DNA from: Orthonyx spaldingii | Lineage: Eukaryota > Chordata > Aves > Passeriformes > Orthonychidae | Assembly (NCBI GenBank): GCA_013397795.1 | Contig: VZTJ01004775.1 | Location: 1,264,119 to 1,328,118 of the forward strand | DNA: 64,000 bases | Direction of reading: 5' to 3' | In this document: piece by piece, positions 37,103-49,348 of the stretch | How positions within the stretch are numbered: position 1 is the stretch's first letter | Layout of the letters: each line of letters begins with the position of its first letter | Made by a program: the position numbers and the translations under genes | The notes under the pieces: model-generated | The model's database searches: none | Told to the model about the DNA's origin: nothing | Seen by the model: only the letters and a program-made list of their open reading frames with translations

Positions 37103-40100
37103 TAATAATAAATAATTTCTTTTTTGGTTAAGAGATAATTTCTCTATTGGCTCACAACCATAAACTTAAGCATAAGGTTGGTTCATCAGTACTTGTGGCC
37201 TTTCACCTTCTGACCTTCCAACCTTCCCTGAACTACCTGCTTCCTACACCATTCATTTATCAAAAAGTCTTCCTTGATATTGATTAGCCTTAGTCCCCTG
37301 AACTCCAAGACAGTTGTCTTGACGTACCCCACCATAGAGCGTGTCCTCTGTGATTACGCAGTGAGGTCCCGGTCGGCTCCTGTTCCAAGACCTGAGATTT
37401 ATATGTGCCCAGTCTCCTTTTGGCTTGGCATTATCTGCTCTGCCAGTGGTCTGAGTCATTCCCTTTAAGATGCAACAGCCCTGAGGTGGGACTGACAGGC
37501 TGTGATGAAGAGGGGCAGAAGAAGGGGATAGATGCTCCCTTTATTTTGTCATTGCATTTACCCAAGCGCTGCAAGGGAAATGTTACCAGAAAGCTGTTAA
37601 AGGGCAACTTTTTCTGGAGTCACCGATACATCTCCATGTGACATTTACTCTGTGAGGAATGATTTATCCCTTCAGAAGGAAAGGCCTGAGTCACAGCTCA
37701 GCAATAACAAGTAAATCACCTTCTGGAGGAAGATAATGGCTCTGCCTACCATGCAGCTTTTTAAAATTTATCAGACAAAACTCTAACCCATTCTTGATGA
37801 ATACTTAAATTTCATGTTTAGAGTATGTATGATATTAATGCCCCAAAAATAGTCAAGAATATCTTGGATTTATCCCCTCTTATGCTACTAATTCCCTACG
37901 GGACCCTCTTCCTCCTCTTCCCCTTGGAAGACAAGACACTAAACATTCCCTAGCCCACACAGTAATTATGGGAACACAGCCAATACTGAAAAAGAAATCT
38001 GACTCACAGATTGGAAGTGCCAGTGGGACAATAAGGAATACTGGCCTCTCACTTTTCTACTACTCCAACAGAAACCTAATAGAAGAGCCAGGATAAGGAG
38101 AATAGAATCATCTCTACTGAGAAACTTCCTAGCACAAAATTCTTCCTAGCACTACAGAGCCTGACAGAAGAAAAACAAAATTGGAAAAAGGACAGAACAT
38201 AAATGCAACAGTATTAATAAATAATACTCACCACTAGAATGTTCTTTAACACCTTTCACCATGTCTTACCAGGTTACAACAATTTATGTTCTGCCCCAAA
38301 CTGCCTGCTATTCACTAAAAGATTATTCTCCAGTGATGTATTCTCATTATTTAACCTAATCCACTTTGAAGTGATTTGAGCTCCAGTTTCTGCACAGGTT
38401 TAACTTTGATCACTTACAAGTTGTATCCTCTAGACATACACAACATCTATGTAAGTACAAGGAAAAGACACAGAAGAAACACAAGGTCACAGTTAAGCAT
38501 GTACTGGAAAAGCTCTGCAGTGTGGCCTAGACAGAATTACCAGAGGAAAGGAGAGACAGATTTATACCTATTTACATTATCCTTGCTTCAAACCTGGAGC
38601 AACTTCCCCTTACTCTAAAACACTGAAATTTCCTATGAGATTTGCTCATATAAAAGATGCAAAATGAGACTTCAGCTGCAGCCACTTCAGCCTAGAAAAT
38701 GACAACACAGCGATAATGATGTCTGTTTTTATTATTATTAATAAACCCTGTCTCAGACAGGGTTAAAAGCCGGACGGAAGTTTAGCAGTTGTACCTCCAC
38801 AGGGGAGCTCAGGTGTCCAGAAAGTTTCTGACATTATTCAGTGCTGCAAAGAGCAAGAGTCATCCAAGACCAGCAGAGCCTGAAGTCAAATATTCTCACC
38901 TGCAGCGACGGTGCTTGAGTGCCAGCATGTGCACCCTGTAGTCACTACAAAAGTTTCCTTAAAATTGTTGTGGGATCCTGATGTGATCAGAGCTTAAAGG
39001 TACATCAGTCCATGCTTGCACATGCCGTGTGCAGGACCACAAACACTTCATACTCAAAACTAAGCCAAATATATTTTTAGCAAGGATACAGGAGAGACTA
39101 GGAAAAAAAAAAAGGTTTAAAGTTACCTGCCTTGACTTTACTGGTGGCCTTCTCTCCCTCCTGCCTGACACTTTGAACATGCAGTTTCATAATCTTCTGG
39201 GTTGCAGCACACCATGCACAGTCCTAGCAGGGTCCCTGGAAGGTCTGTCCTTCCACAGTGTCTAAGATCCGGTTCTTTGGTTACTCCTGCCAGTATAATC
39301 CCATGGCCATATTGTGCTGCAAAGCCCCTCTTTACTAAAGTCATTGTCTTCTTCAAGCCCCCCTGCACAGTTCAGAATTTCTTCTTCCTCAGCCATATGA
39401 TCCAGTGAAACACATTTTCCTGTGGTCTGAAAAGTCTTGTCTGAGCTCATCTTTTGAAGGAGAGAATGAATTTTAAGGAGATAGTGGCATTGTAAGCAGC
39501 AGGAAAAATCCAATCTGCCATACAATTATTAAAAGTATGCTTAAGGAAGAGCAACTTCATTTGGCTGTATATTGCATGTCAATATGGACACTACTCTCTT
39601 CTAGGAACAGCTGCAGACAAGCTGCACTCGCCTGTGAAAAGACATTCTTTTCTGGAAGTGGCCCAAGGACTGCCAAAATGTCAAGAACTAAAGGAAAACA
39701 CACCTTCTTACGCTCACCCAAAATGCATATCCTGCAGCCAGTCAAATCGAGTGTTCTTTGACTACTCTGTGACATGGGTCCATCTGTGAAAAAAGACTTT
39801 ATTGCAGGGGAGCAATGCCTTGAGAAAGCACAAAAAAGAATTATAGAAGAAAATCAGTTCTTCTAGGCAAGAGATACCATGCTGTCACTCTATGTTTAAG
39901 CATACTTAGATCACTTAGCTGATTTTGGTGAGAAGAAAAAGGACAAATGGGAAGCATAACCAAATCCCAAAGTGGCCAGAAAAGAACATGCAGTACAGAC
40001 CATTTGCTTATTTGCAAGTGGACCCATCATGTCCCCCTGCTCAGTGCTTGCTTTAGCACATAATTAGGCAGCTTTTATGGTCTCCTGGAAACAATAACAA

Positions 40101-43100
40101 AAGTTAACGGACTTCAGATCAACACAGAATTATCATTCTTTATGACAGTTCCTCAGTGATGAAACACTCTTATTCCCCTCTTAAGAGCTAAAATCTGACA
40201 ATATTTCTTCTGGGACATGCCTCTAGTTACTTGACTGGAACAATCAGCTTCTTGAAGGACAATACAGGAAGTCCTTGCTTTTTCCTGATGAATATTTGTA
40301 ACAATCACTGAACAGTTCAGAGGGCACACAAAGGCAGCTACGACCAATATAGCTACAGCAGAAATATGCATTCCCATTACTAATGTCGGATGACATGAGC
40401 CACAAAATTTATTTTGATATATGATTTCACTTAGTCAGTGGTATTCAGATTTTCATTCCCTTCTAAACTGGAAGAGCATTAGGATAAGTTTTTTGTGACT
40501 ACTAGAGAGTTCTTTGGGAAGTAGTTCTGTGATATTTGCAACCTCAAGAGATGCTGGCACTATTGGTGGTCTCAGAACAAGGTCACTACTCATAGTGCTT
40601 TTCTTCCATCATTGCTCCTTCTTCATCGTTGTGAATATTTGAGAGCTTCTTTGTACTGATCCACCAAACTTATCTCTCTTCACCTTCTATCACAAGCCCT
40701 TGGATGCTCCATGAATCCAATGTCCAGACTGTTTGCTCCACTGCACAGAAATGCCATCATGCTGAGAGTCGTTTGGCAACACCTGCCAGTGATGACTCTG
40801 TTTTATAACAGTCCATTAGCACAAGGTTCTTAATGAAAATGAAAGCTGGTAATGAAGCCAAAAGGCAGCAGCAGTCTCTAGTCTAGGGAGGGTAATTAAG
40901 CTGGAAGAGATGGAGAGACTGAAGAACAAAACTAACACATGGAAAAAGAAAAAAGCGACCTGGTAGTGCATTAGCACTAATATAGTTATGGAAAAACATC
41001 CGGTTTTCTTTATGAAAGCATTTTGTTTGCATTTGGTGAACTATTTTTTTATTGCTAGCTGATACAACAACAGCTTATTGCTCCTTCAGAGATACAGATG
41101 TCAGCTAGAGCAACACACACAGGATTTCAACATGGAGCAGATGAAGAAGCTCTGGAAAATGAAGGAAATCTATATATCTATATTGTGATACATCTGAGCT
41201 TTGGAGAAGGGAAAAAATTGAAGTTCTCCTCCTCTAAATTGCCATCTCATGTTCACTAGGTGTGGAAGAGAAGGACTGGCTCCCCAGAATGGTTTACTTT
41301 CAATAAAATTGTCAAGTCAGTGGCTTACATCTTTTCACTCGCTAAGTACTCTATAAGCTATTGCTATAGTTCTCATTGCTAAGATGTCCTCTCTTGCTAC
41401 TGGACCTAGAACACCTTTGTATGATTGAGCAGTACCTCTGCTACATAATCCTCTGAGACAATACCAGGATAATTCTTTTTTCTTCTGTGTATTCATGCTC
41501 CATGTGCGTTTGGAGATACCTTCCATATCTTGCCACTTTCTCAGCATGAAGACCTAGGATACATACAAGGCCTTTGTCTGTTCCCTCGTAATCAAGTCAT
41601 GCATGATCTTAATCATCAAGCCCTTCCAAAATACTTAGAAGTTGCTTGACGTATCTCCACCTTACAGTACTTAAGGTGCTTAAAAGTTTAGTCTAGGTGC
41701 AGCTTATCAGGTCTCTTTACAGATGATTTATCCACCTACTGCTTTATGAAGGAGGTCATGGCACTTATACAACATTGACGCTGTTTTCTATCCACACTGA
41801 TGATTGCAATTCTTTCCATTCTACTCAAATCTACGCATTTCATTAATATGTCATTTCTTCCCCTCTTTGTTATCACTAAGAAAAGCACTAGGCAGAAATG
41901 ACAGTAACTTCCAATTTGTCTAGCCTTCTCAGTTCATGAAAACGCTGTTGCATTTTGAATTACTAATTTATTTTAGAAGACTCTTCATGTTAAAGCCAAA
42001 TTTTAATTGTGGGGTTTTAAGTAGGGCTTTTTGTCAAATAACACATTGAAGTCTAGATGCATCAAAATCACTGTCTTCTTTTCATCCACTAATTTTGTAA
42101 CTGAGTCAAAAAGTAATCAAATGTCTTCTATGAGTTGTGTTTATTAAATGCCACTGATAATTGCTCACGGTTCTGTTACTCCATCCAGTTACAAATTCAT
42201 TATTTTTAACATTGTTTCCATTATTTTATTAGATGCTGATAATGCTTTTATGAAACAGTTTGAAAGTAAATTCATGGAATTGTTTGGGGAAGGACTCAAA
42301 TTAAGCCAGAATCTAACTATTGAAAAGCTTCCATGGCTTTTGATTCTCCTTAGAGTGTAATATTAAGGACCAGAAGAAACATGAGCAGACAACGATAAGA
42401 GGTTATATTATGATAGCTATGCTATTTTAGTACAGTTAAGGCATACACACAGTGTACCACAACTATTAGAAAAATCCAGAAAGGTTTGACAGCCTCACAG
42501 AACAAAAGACTGATGATTCCACTGCCTGTGGGTTTGGCTAATTTTTATGTATTTCATTATCATCCTATACAGCACAAAGGTATCTCATGGACTTCAGGGT
42601 CTCACACACTAGAAATTATAATGGGATAGGTGTACTTAAATCTTTTTCTTTGAAGTCATGCCTGAAAAGTGGCAGGGAAAGAGCTAGGAAGGGGGAAATA
42701 TGAATCTCCAATGCCTTGTGATAGAACAAGAGGAATTTTCGCTTTCCTTCTCTAAGCAGCCCACCATGCCAACACCTGACAGCAAAAGGTACCAGGAATG
42801 GATTAAATAAGAGACTCTGCCACTCCCTGCCCCATCCCCAGAGTGCCAGCTGCCCCAGACCCTTTGGTTTGTCCCTGCTGAAAATTCATATGAACATTTC
42901 TAACCATTTCCAGCAGTGGCACCATCAGAGAGCTCTGCCAGATAGCAGAACAGCTTCCTGCCTGCTTTGCCTCAGACACCATACCCTGGGAAGACTGGGG
43001 ACCTACAATCAAACCTCTTTAGGAATGGATTGAATAACTGGCTCTGTTTACAGCTGTTTATGTGGCATCCCAGCCATCACCAAGTAAACACCTGAACCTA

Positions 43101-44969
43101 GGCAATCACTGGCCTGTAACTAGAGACTGGCCATGTAATAAATATGCAGCTCAATAAAAAGACAGATAATCCTGTAATAAGAGACTCATGAATCAGTCTT
43201 GTTGTTCCAGTGTTTCCCTCCTTTCTTCAAAGCACTCTGTTAACCAAGTAAAATCTCTATGTACAATGAAAGTTAATCTCCCCATTTCCTGGCAAGCCAA
43301 TGTCTCAAATGCAGTAGGGGCTTTTTAATTAATATTATATGTCTGTGAAAGACTGGGAAAAGGCAACAGAAGCAAATTCTACATTGCCTAAGAATAATAT
43401 CATTGCTTAGGGCAACTTCTAAATGGGGCTTTGATGTGACTTGCTGTACCTAGTGTGTTCAGCTGAAAGCTCGCTCAGCTCAGTAGCTCTGTGCCAACAG
43501 GAATCTGAGTCTCTGGGCTCTGTTCCCAGGCTTAGTAGTTCACCCTATCTCTGTGGAAAATCAGGTAGCCTCTGTCCTTCACTGTCTTCTGTTAAATGGA
43601 AAATACTAAGTGCTCTGAGTGACCACACAGTACCTCCTGTTCACAGCTCCACCAGGTGTATCTTGTTTCTAGCTCTGCTGTCCCAACAGACTCTGCTTGC
43701 TGAAGGTCCAGAGTGATGTGCACTAAGCTAACGCTGAGTCCGAGCAGGGGGATGGCATCAGTGCCCTAGACCAGGGCGCCAGAGGGACCCAGCAATGTAT
43801 GGCAAGTCAAAGCAAGGCAAAATCGGGGTTTGAGTGGTTGAGTTGTGGGGCAAAACAAAACAGCTGTACTACAGCTCCAAATCTAGTCATGCAGGCAGGG
43901 TAACATAAGGAGACACTTTAAAATGTGTTTGGCATAGATGGAAAGATACTGACAGTTATTCTGATAAAAACATACTTGGAACAAAATAGATTTTGTAATC
44001 ACAGCTATTCATCAATACAAACAAGGTAAAGCAAACTGACATACTAAGAATAAAATCAGAATAAAATATAAAAGAGAAATAATGGTCACCAGATAGAGAA
44101 CAGAGGCTTAGACAATCATCATTATGGAACTACTGAATGAGAAAATTGGAATTCTTGTGGAAAACTTTCATTTATAACTCCTGCAAATTCATATTCTACA
44201 TGGTCAAAGCTCTGGGAACTCTCTGTTCCTGTCCCTAAGATGACCCATCAGCCAAACACACTCCAATCAAAGGCAACAAATGCATTAGAAGAGAGAAAGA
44301 GTAGGGTCAACAAAAAATGTCAGAGCACTCAAAAAAGCACGTAGCAATGCCCATGCAGTAACTCCACCCAAATTCTTTGTAGATTTAACAGGGCACAATC
44401 TCCCCGTTTCTACTTATACCTCATTTTACTGATGCCTGACTCTCAACTGAAAGAAGTGCAGAACTGCTCCAACTCAGAACCAGAATAAAATGAGTAAAGT
44501 AAGGATATGTCTGCTACATCTCCCAAAAGCAATGACAACAAATATTAACTGGCTCTTGCTTGGTACATGTAACAGAGAAGGGTAAAGACCATACAGTCAT
44601 AGCCACTGTTGTGACTGTGGTCCCTAAGAATAGAGTTGAAAGATTTGAGTAAATGGGGGCAGCACACACAGTGGTAAAACACAAAGTGAGAGCAGTAGCA
44701 AGGGTAGGACAAAAAGAGTCTCTGCCCTGGTCACTTATCTGAAGATCTCACACTAAGATGAAATATGTTAGATGTCTGTCAGTCACGGCTGTTGCCTGGG
44801 GAGCAGCCAGCAGTCACTTCCAAAACCTAGAAGCTGAAGAGTGGAGAGCAAGCAGCAAGTTCAGAGGTAAGATACAGCCCCAAGGTAGGAAGTCAGCACC
44901 CCCAATATTAACTTGCCTGTCTCTGGCTTCAACTACTCTGTGTAGAAATAGAGAACATTTTTTGTTCTC
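37103..44969. other. unassigned non-coding DNA with a small CpG-rich patch
   Basis: No gene or classifiable repeat is supported. 37321-37380 carries five CpG dinucleotides in 60 bases, unlike the CpG-poor flanks. An A run lies at 39101-39112. A minus-strand open frame at 39262-39426, opening after a possible splice acceptor, is discussed as a finding and not called as a gene. Confidence 0.45.
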
Positions 44970-45050
44970 TATTTGGAAAGACAGCATCCTTCCATTCCTA
45001 TCTGGAAAGAGAACATCCTTCCTTTCCTTCCTGGAAAGTCTGTTCCTTTG
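44970..45050. repeat. 29-bp tandem repeat, about 2.7 copies
   Basis: Units begin at 44970 (tatttggaaagacagcatcc...), 44999 (tatctggaaagagaacatcc...) and 45028 (ttcctggaaagtctgttcc...). They share TGGAAAG and, in the first two, CATCCTTCC. The plus strand is pyrimidine-rich between the GGAAAG cores. Confidence 0.85.
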
Positions 45051-45069
45051 AATAGTACAAGCTGCAACT

Positions 45070-45300
45070 AATTAGTCTCAGGGACAGACAATTTAGCAGG
45101 GCCTGTATTGACAGAACAGAGAGTAATGGTTTTAAACTAAAGGATGGTAGATTTACTTTAGATATAAGGAAGAAATTTTTCACAATGAGGGTGATGAAAC
45201 ACTGGAACAGGTTGCCCAGAAAGCTGGTGGATGCCCCACCCCTGGAAACATTCAAAGTCAGGTGCTCTGAGCAACCAGATCTGGTTGAAGATCTCCTGTT
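45070..45300 (+). mobile_element. CR1 LINE fragment, plus strand, ORF2 C-terminal region
   Basis: This matches the CR1 segment coding the end of ORF2: gacagacaatttagcagggcctgt, taatggttttaaactaaa, ggaagaaatttttcacaatgagggtgatgaaacactggaacaggttgcccag, then gatgccccacccctggaaacattcaaagtcagg. In one frame it reads MKHWNRLPRKLVDAPPLETFK, the conserved C-terminal block. It stops in the 3' untranslated part (gcaaccagatctggttgaagatc) without the terminal octamer, so both ends are truncated. Its wording differs from the element at 36521, which suggests another CR1 subfamily. Confidence 0.9.
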
Positions 45301-48300
45301 TTCTGGCACTATTTGCTTTCTCACCACCACAACACAATTTCTCTCAGGATCTTCAGGCAGTGCTGCAATGCTGCACTGTAAACCCACACCGTGACAGAGT
45401 CAGAACAGGTGAATAACAGGGCTAAAGATGAACTCAACTCCAAAGCCCAGGCTCCCATCGGGGGTGACCTTTGCCAAGTGCTGTAGAAGCACAGGCCAGT
45501 CTCCAGGCCAGTTTGCAGGTAAGGTACAGCATGACTGAGCCTGCAAACTGTGTTGCCCCTACAGAGTCTGGGCATGCCAGTCCCATGGGGCAGTTTCTCT
45601 TCTCATCCCAACAAGGGGCTGAGCCCTCCTTTTCTACCAGCATTGTGTCTGCCCATTACACAGAGGGAAAAGTAAGAGAGGGACATAAATAACTCAAAAC
45701 ATCTGAAATCATGTGTGACCACAGTCTCACACATAAGAAGAATACTCTATCCGCTTCTTTTGTACTTACTACCCAAAACCCTAGTACACTTACAGAGTAA
45801 TTAATTTAGTTTCATGCAACATAAGACAAGAAACTTATCACCACTTCCATTTCACACATGGACAAGCTGAGGTTCACTGTGGGCAATCAGAACAGCCTGA
45901 AGCAAAATCAGAGCAACCAAGAACTGAACTGAGGACTCTAAATCTTGTGCCTTAACACTGCCTTTCCTTTCTCAGCATGACCTCCTCCCAAGTTGAGATG
46001 CTACTTTTCCATATTCAAGGGTATTACTTTCCTCCCTAGAGAGACTTGAAGGCTGAGCTGGCTTCTCTTCTTTCTCTTTGCTTAGAGGAAAAAAAAAAAG
46101 AAACTACATCCACAAACACACTCCAAAGGCAGTCTTATTTAATCCCAGTGTAATTCTCACTGCTCTTTCTTAATCCTTTCACCTGTGAGATAATTGCCAG
46201 CATTCTGGGAAGAACTCAATGCTAATCATAGACTTGCATAAAAAGAGACAAAGAACCAGATAAAACAGTCTAAAGGAAATCACAAGGCCTGATTTAACCA
46301 TGCACACACATATCCATTCCAGACATGCTGCTGAACTGGCCTCTTTCACAACAGATGAAAGGTCTGCTAATGGGTCTGGAGGAGAAGGCCATGAAAAGCT
46401 ATGTCAGTAAATGAAGGCTTTAGCCTTCTCCTACTGTATTGTGGAATGAGATGTCACAAAAATCAAATACCAAAATAAGCTACCAATAGTAATACTTAGC
46501 TGCCTAATATTCAGCAAAGACAATCTACTGTAGGGATATCTTCCCATCTTATTCTGTCCAGAAGACTAGTGTTCACAGCAGATTCCTCTTCCACCACGTG
46601 ATCTGGGCCACTCCTCCCAGATAAGAGTATGGATGTTTCTACTACTCTTCTTTCTGCTTCCCTTCCCTCTTTCCACTGCTGATGCTCCACATCCATTCTT
46701 CTTCCTCTTCACTGAAAAAACATTTCCACTCCTTGAACTCTTCAAGTGCCTTAGTTCTTTTCCAATCATCCTTAAAATTCATGCTTTCGAAGAGAAACCC
46801 ACATTGTCTCTGTGTGCTCTTATGTGCTTTCCCAAGAAAATCCTTACACAGCACACTCAGGGCACCTTTGCATTATGACAGGTTATTTCCTTCCGTAGAA
46901 TTTTTTCTTACAGAGAATATGTGTCGTTTCCCTTTGCAAAATATGATTGCTATTTCTGTGGTCATGTACATGTTTATCAATAGATAAATACAGTTTTAAT
47001 CTTTTTAGAGCATTGCTTTAGCAAGTGGAATCTAATTGGGAGAGTCCTTGGTAAGTTATTTCGTGGTTTATAAAACAGATTGCACTGGTGCTTAGTGAAA
47101 CAGGAATGGACAAGAGAACTCTGGCATTTATTGCCTGTTCTCCTCTAGCGCTCTCCATCTCTCTGTGCTTCTGCTCATTCAACTGTAAAACAAGGAAAAC
47201 AAATAATTAACCTTCTTGCTGGACGGATGTGAAGCTGAATGATAATGCTTTGTACTCGCTGTGTATTGTTTTCAGGACACGCTGTAAGTGTCAATGCAGC
47301 AGCTCCTTGTGCAGTGGTAAAGGGCTTTTGTCCCCACTCCACTGCTGCAGAGGCACGGAGGCCCTAACAATTCGCAGGGAAAGTCAGCTGCAGAGCCAAG
47401 AACACACCTCTCACTTCTGAGGCCTCCTCACTGAGCATGGTGCTATGCAGGTATGTACTCCAAGTATTTATAAGACACTTAGCAGTTCAGGAAGTTGGTG
47501 AGTTGTCAACATGCTACATGTGCACTGCTGATGACAAACAATCAGCACACCAAAAAAAAGAGAACTTTTCACAAGATTCACAGCCATATGGCTGGAAATA
47601 GCAAAAGGACAGAAAATCACTCATAAGAGTGGAGGTCATGATTCAGTATCTCTTCAAATGAACTGCTGAGAAATGGCCAACTGGAAATCCCAGCAAATGG
47701 AGCTGTAACGAGCTCAAGGCCAGAAAGAAGGGAATCAGTGTCTATCCAGTGAGCTCATCAATATGAAAACTTGTAAAGGGTTTCAAGCTCCAAAATCAGT
47801 CAGATGCAAGAAGAGTCAAAGACAAAATGATTTCTGAAATAAATTTATTTTCAGTTATTTTTGGAAGACAAAAAGGAGGGACGTTGGTACATTGGAAAGC
47901 TGACAAAAATCATTATTCTCTATAAATTGCTTTGACATTGTATAGGCAGTGACCTTCACAGCACTACCAGTTTAATGGCATTTACTTCAGCAGTAGCTGA
48001 TTTCACTATTAAACAGGGATGCATAGCACAAGATTACACAACTAAATCACTCTTGTAAATATTTAATATCATTGCCTTTCTTTTTTTTCCCTTTTAACAA
48101 ATCACTATCAAAGGCAGAGCACACAGCAGAAAACACATTTATTTATTCTATCCTGGAAAAAGCTTAGTGCTCATGCATTTTATCTATCTAGTTCTCCAAA
48201 TGACTTTGACACTTGAAAGCCCTTGTGATCAAAACAGTCTGAAGGAAGGCAATTTTGCAACCATTTAAGAACTGATTTCATGCACTGATCAACATTTAGC

Positions 48301-48445
48301 AAACTTGCCTGATGGAATAGCACAAAGTTTAACCCAGCAGATTGATAGCAAACACCTGAAGGAGAAAATTAGTAAGAAAACTGCACTGGTTTAAATAAAA
48401 GTAGCTTAGAAGACAAAAAGAAAGAAAATCAAAGATTCTCTCTTC
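45301..48445. other. unassigned non-coding DNA
   Basis: No gene is supported. An A run lies at 46088-46099. A possible non-coding exon (acceptor near 47275, donor CAG/gtatgt near 47451) is described as a finding only. Confidence 0.45.
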
Positions 48446-48500
48446 NNNNNNNNNNNNNNNNNNNNNNNNNNNNNNNNNNNNNNNNNNNNNNNNNNNNNNN
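48446..48500. other. assembly gap (55 N)
   Basis: There are fifty-five consecutive N. The right edge is directly followed by A27. Open frames translated across this interval are artefacts. Confidence 0.99.
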
Positions 48501-48527
48501 AAAAAAAAAAAAAAAAAAAAAAAAAAA
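48501..48527. repeat. A27 homopolymer at gap edge
   Basis: A run of 27 A abuts the N gap. The true homopolymer length is unknown because it may continue into the gap. Confidence 0.97.
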
Positions 48528-49303
48528 TCAGCATTTGGGAAACCAAAAGGAACTCTTGTATTTCTGCCTGATAATACAAAAAGTACATCCACCACATAAT
48601 AGTTTCATTCCAATATGGATGTACAGTGCAATATAGCAGGAAATGAAGTGTCCACAGATTTCTCTTAAAATACATCGGTTTTGAAGATGGAGTCAATACA
48701 GAGAACAAATAAAGTACAAGAATGACGCAAAGAAAAATTACTAATGTGTGTTTCTATATAATATCTTAATATAAAATGGACTGATAAATTGCAATGCTGA
48801 GCCTGGAACTGAGTACTTTAAGTATAGCAAGTAATTTCTAAACAGAGCCTGACAATCTGAACATTCTGATTTTTCCAACTTTAGGCAAAGATTTTTTTTC
48901 CACAATCTGGCATAAATGGTCGGTCACACTCTGGCAAAAGATATTCTGTTCAAACTGCCAATGCTCAATGCCATAAAGTGTTCTTTATGACAGTATTTCA
49001 TGTGACAAGTAACAAAAGTTATGTTTCTTTTCAGCAGTTTAACAACAGGGGAAAGACAATGGATATTTAGGAACTGAACAAATTCTGGGGAAAAAATAAT
49101 TTGGTAAACTGAAAGATAAAAAACACATGTAGAATGCAGCTTGCACACATGCCTACAGACTTGTCTGCGACTGTCTGCAGAGTAAGACTATCCAAAATAA
49201 ATATGAAAATGGTCAGATAAATGTATTATTTGGATGATGGAGTTGGCCAGTCCAGCAAGGCACTGGTGCTAGAAACACGTGTGCCCTTCGTAAGAGCTGG
49301 GAA
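48528..49303. other. unassigned non-coding DNA
   Basis: Nothing recognisable; AT-rich until about 49210, then GC content rises toward the octamer-TATA pair. Confidence 0.5.
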
Positions 49304-49348
49304 ATGCAAATGCACGGCGATGCTGGGGCTGCCCTGGGTTTTATAAAA
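49304..49348 (+). promoter_or_regulatory. octamer plus TATA-box pair, candidate promoter
   Basis: A perfect octamer ATGCAAAT (49304-49311) precedes TATAAAA (49342-49348) by 30 bases, on the same strand, within a GC-raised stretch. That spacing would place transcription initiation near 49370-49380. Octamer-TATA pairs are known from POU-factor-driven promoters such as those of immunoglobulin V, H2B and some small RNA genes. Downstream, the first ATG with a frame of any length is at 49404: a 27-residue frame ending at 49487. A longer frame open to 49626 has no in-frame ATG. No known gene body follows, so this is only a candidate. Confidence 0.25.

Noticed and set aside
48329..48708. Two open frames spanning the N gap
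   Set aside because: They are translated through unknown bases and a poly(A) run (poly-Phe on the minus strand), so they are artefacts.
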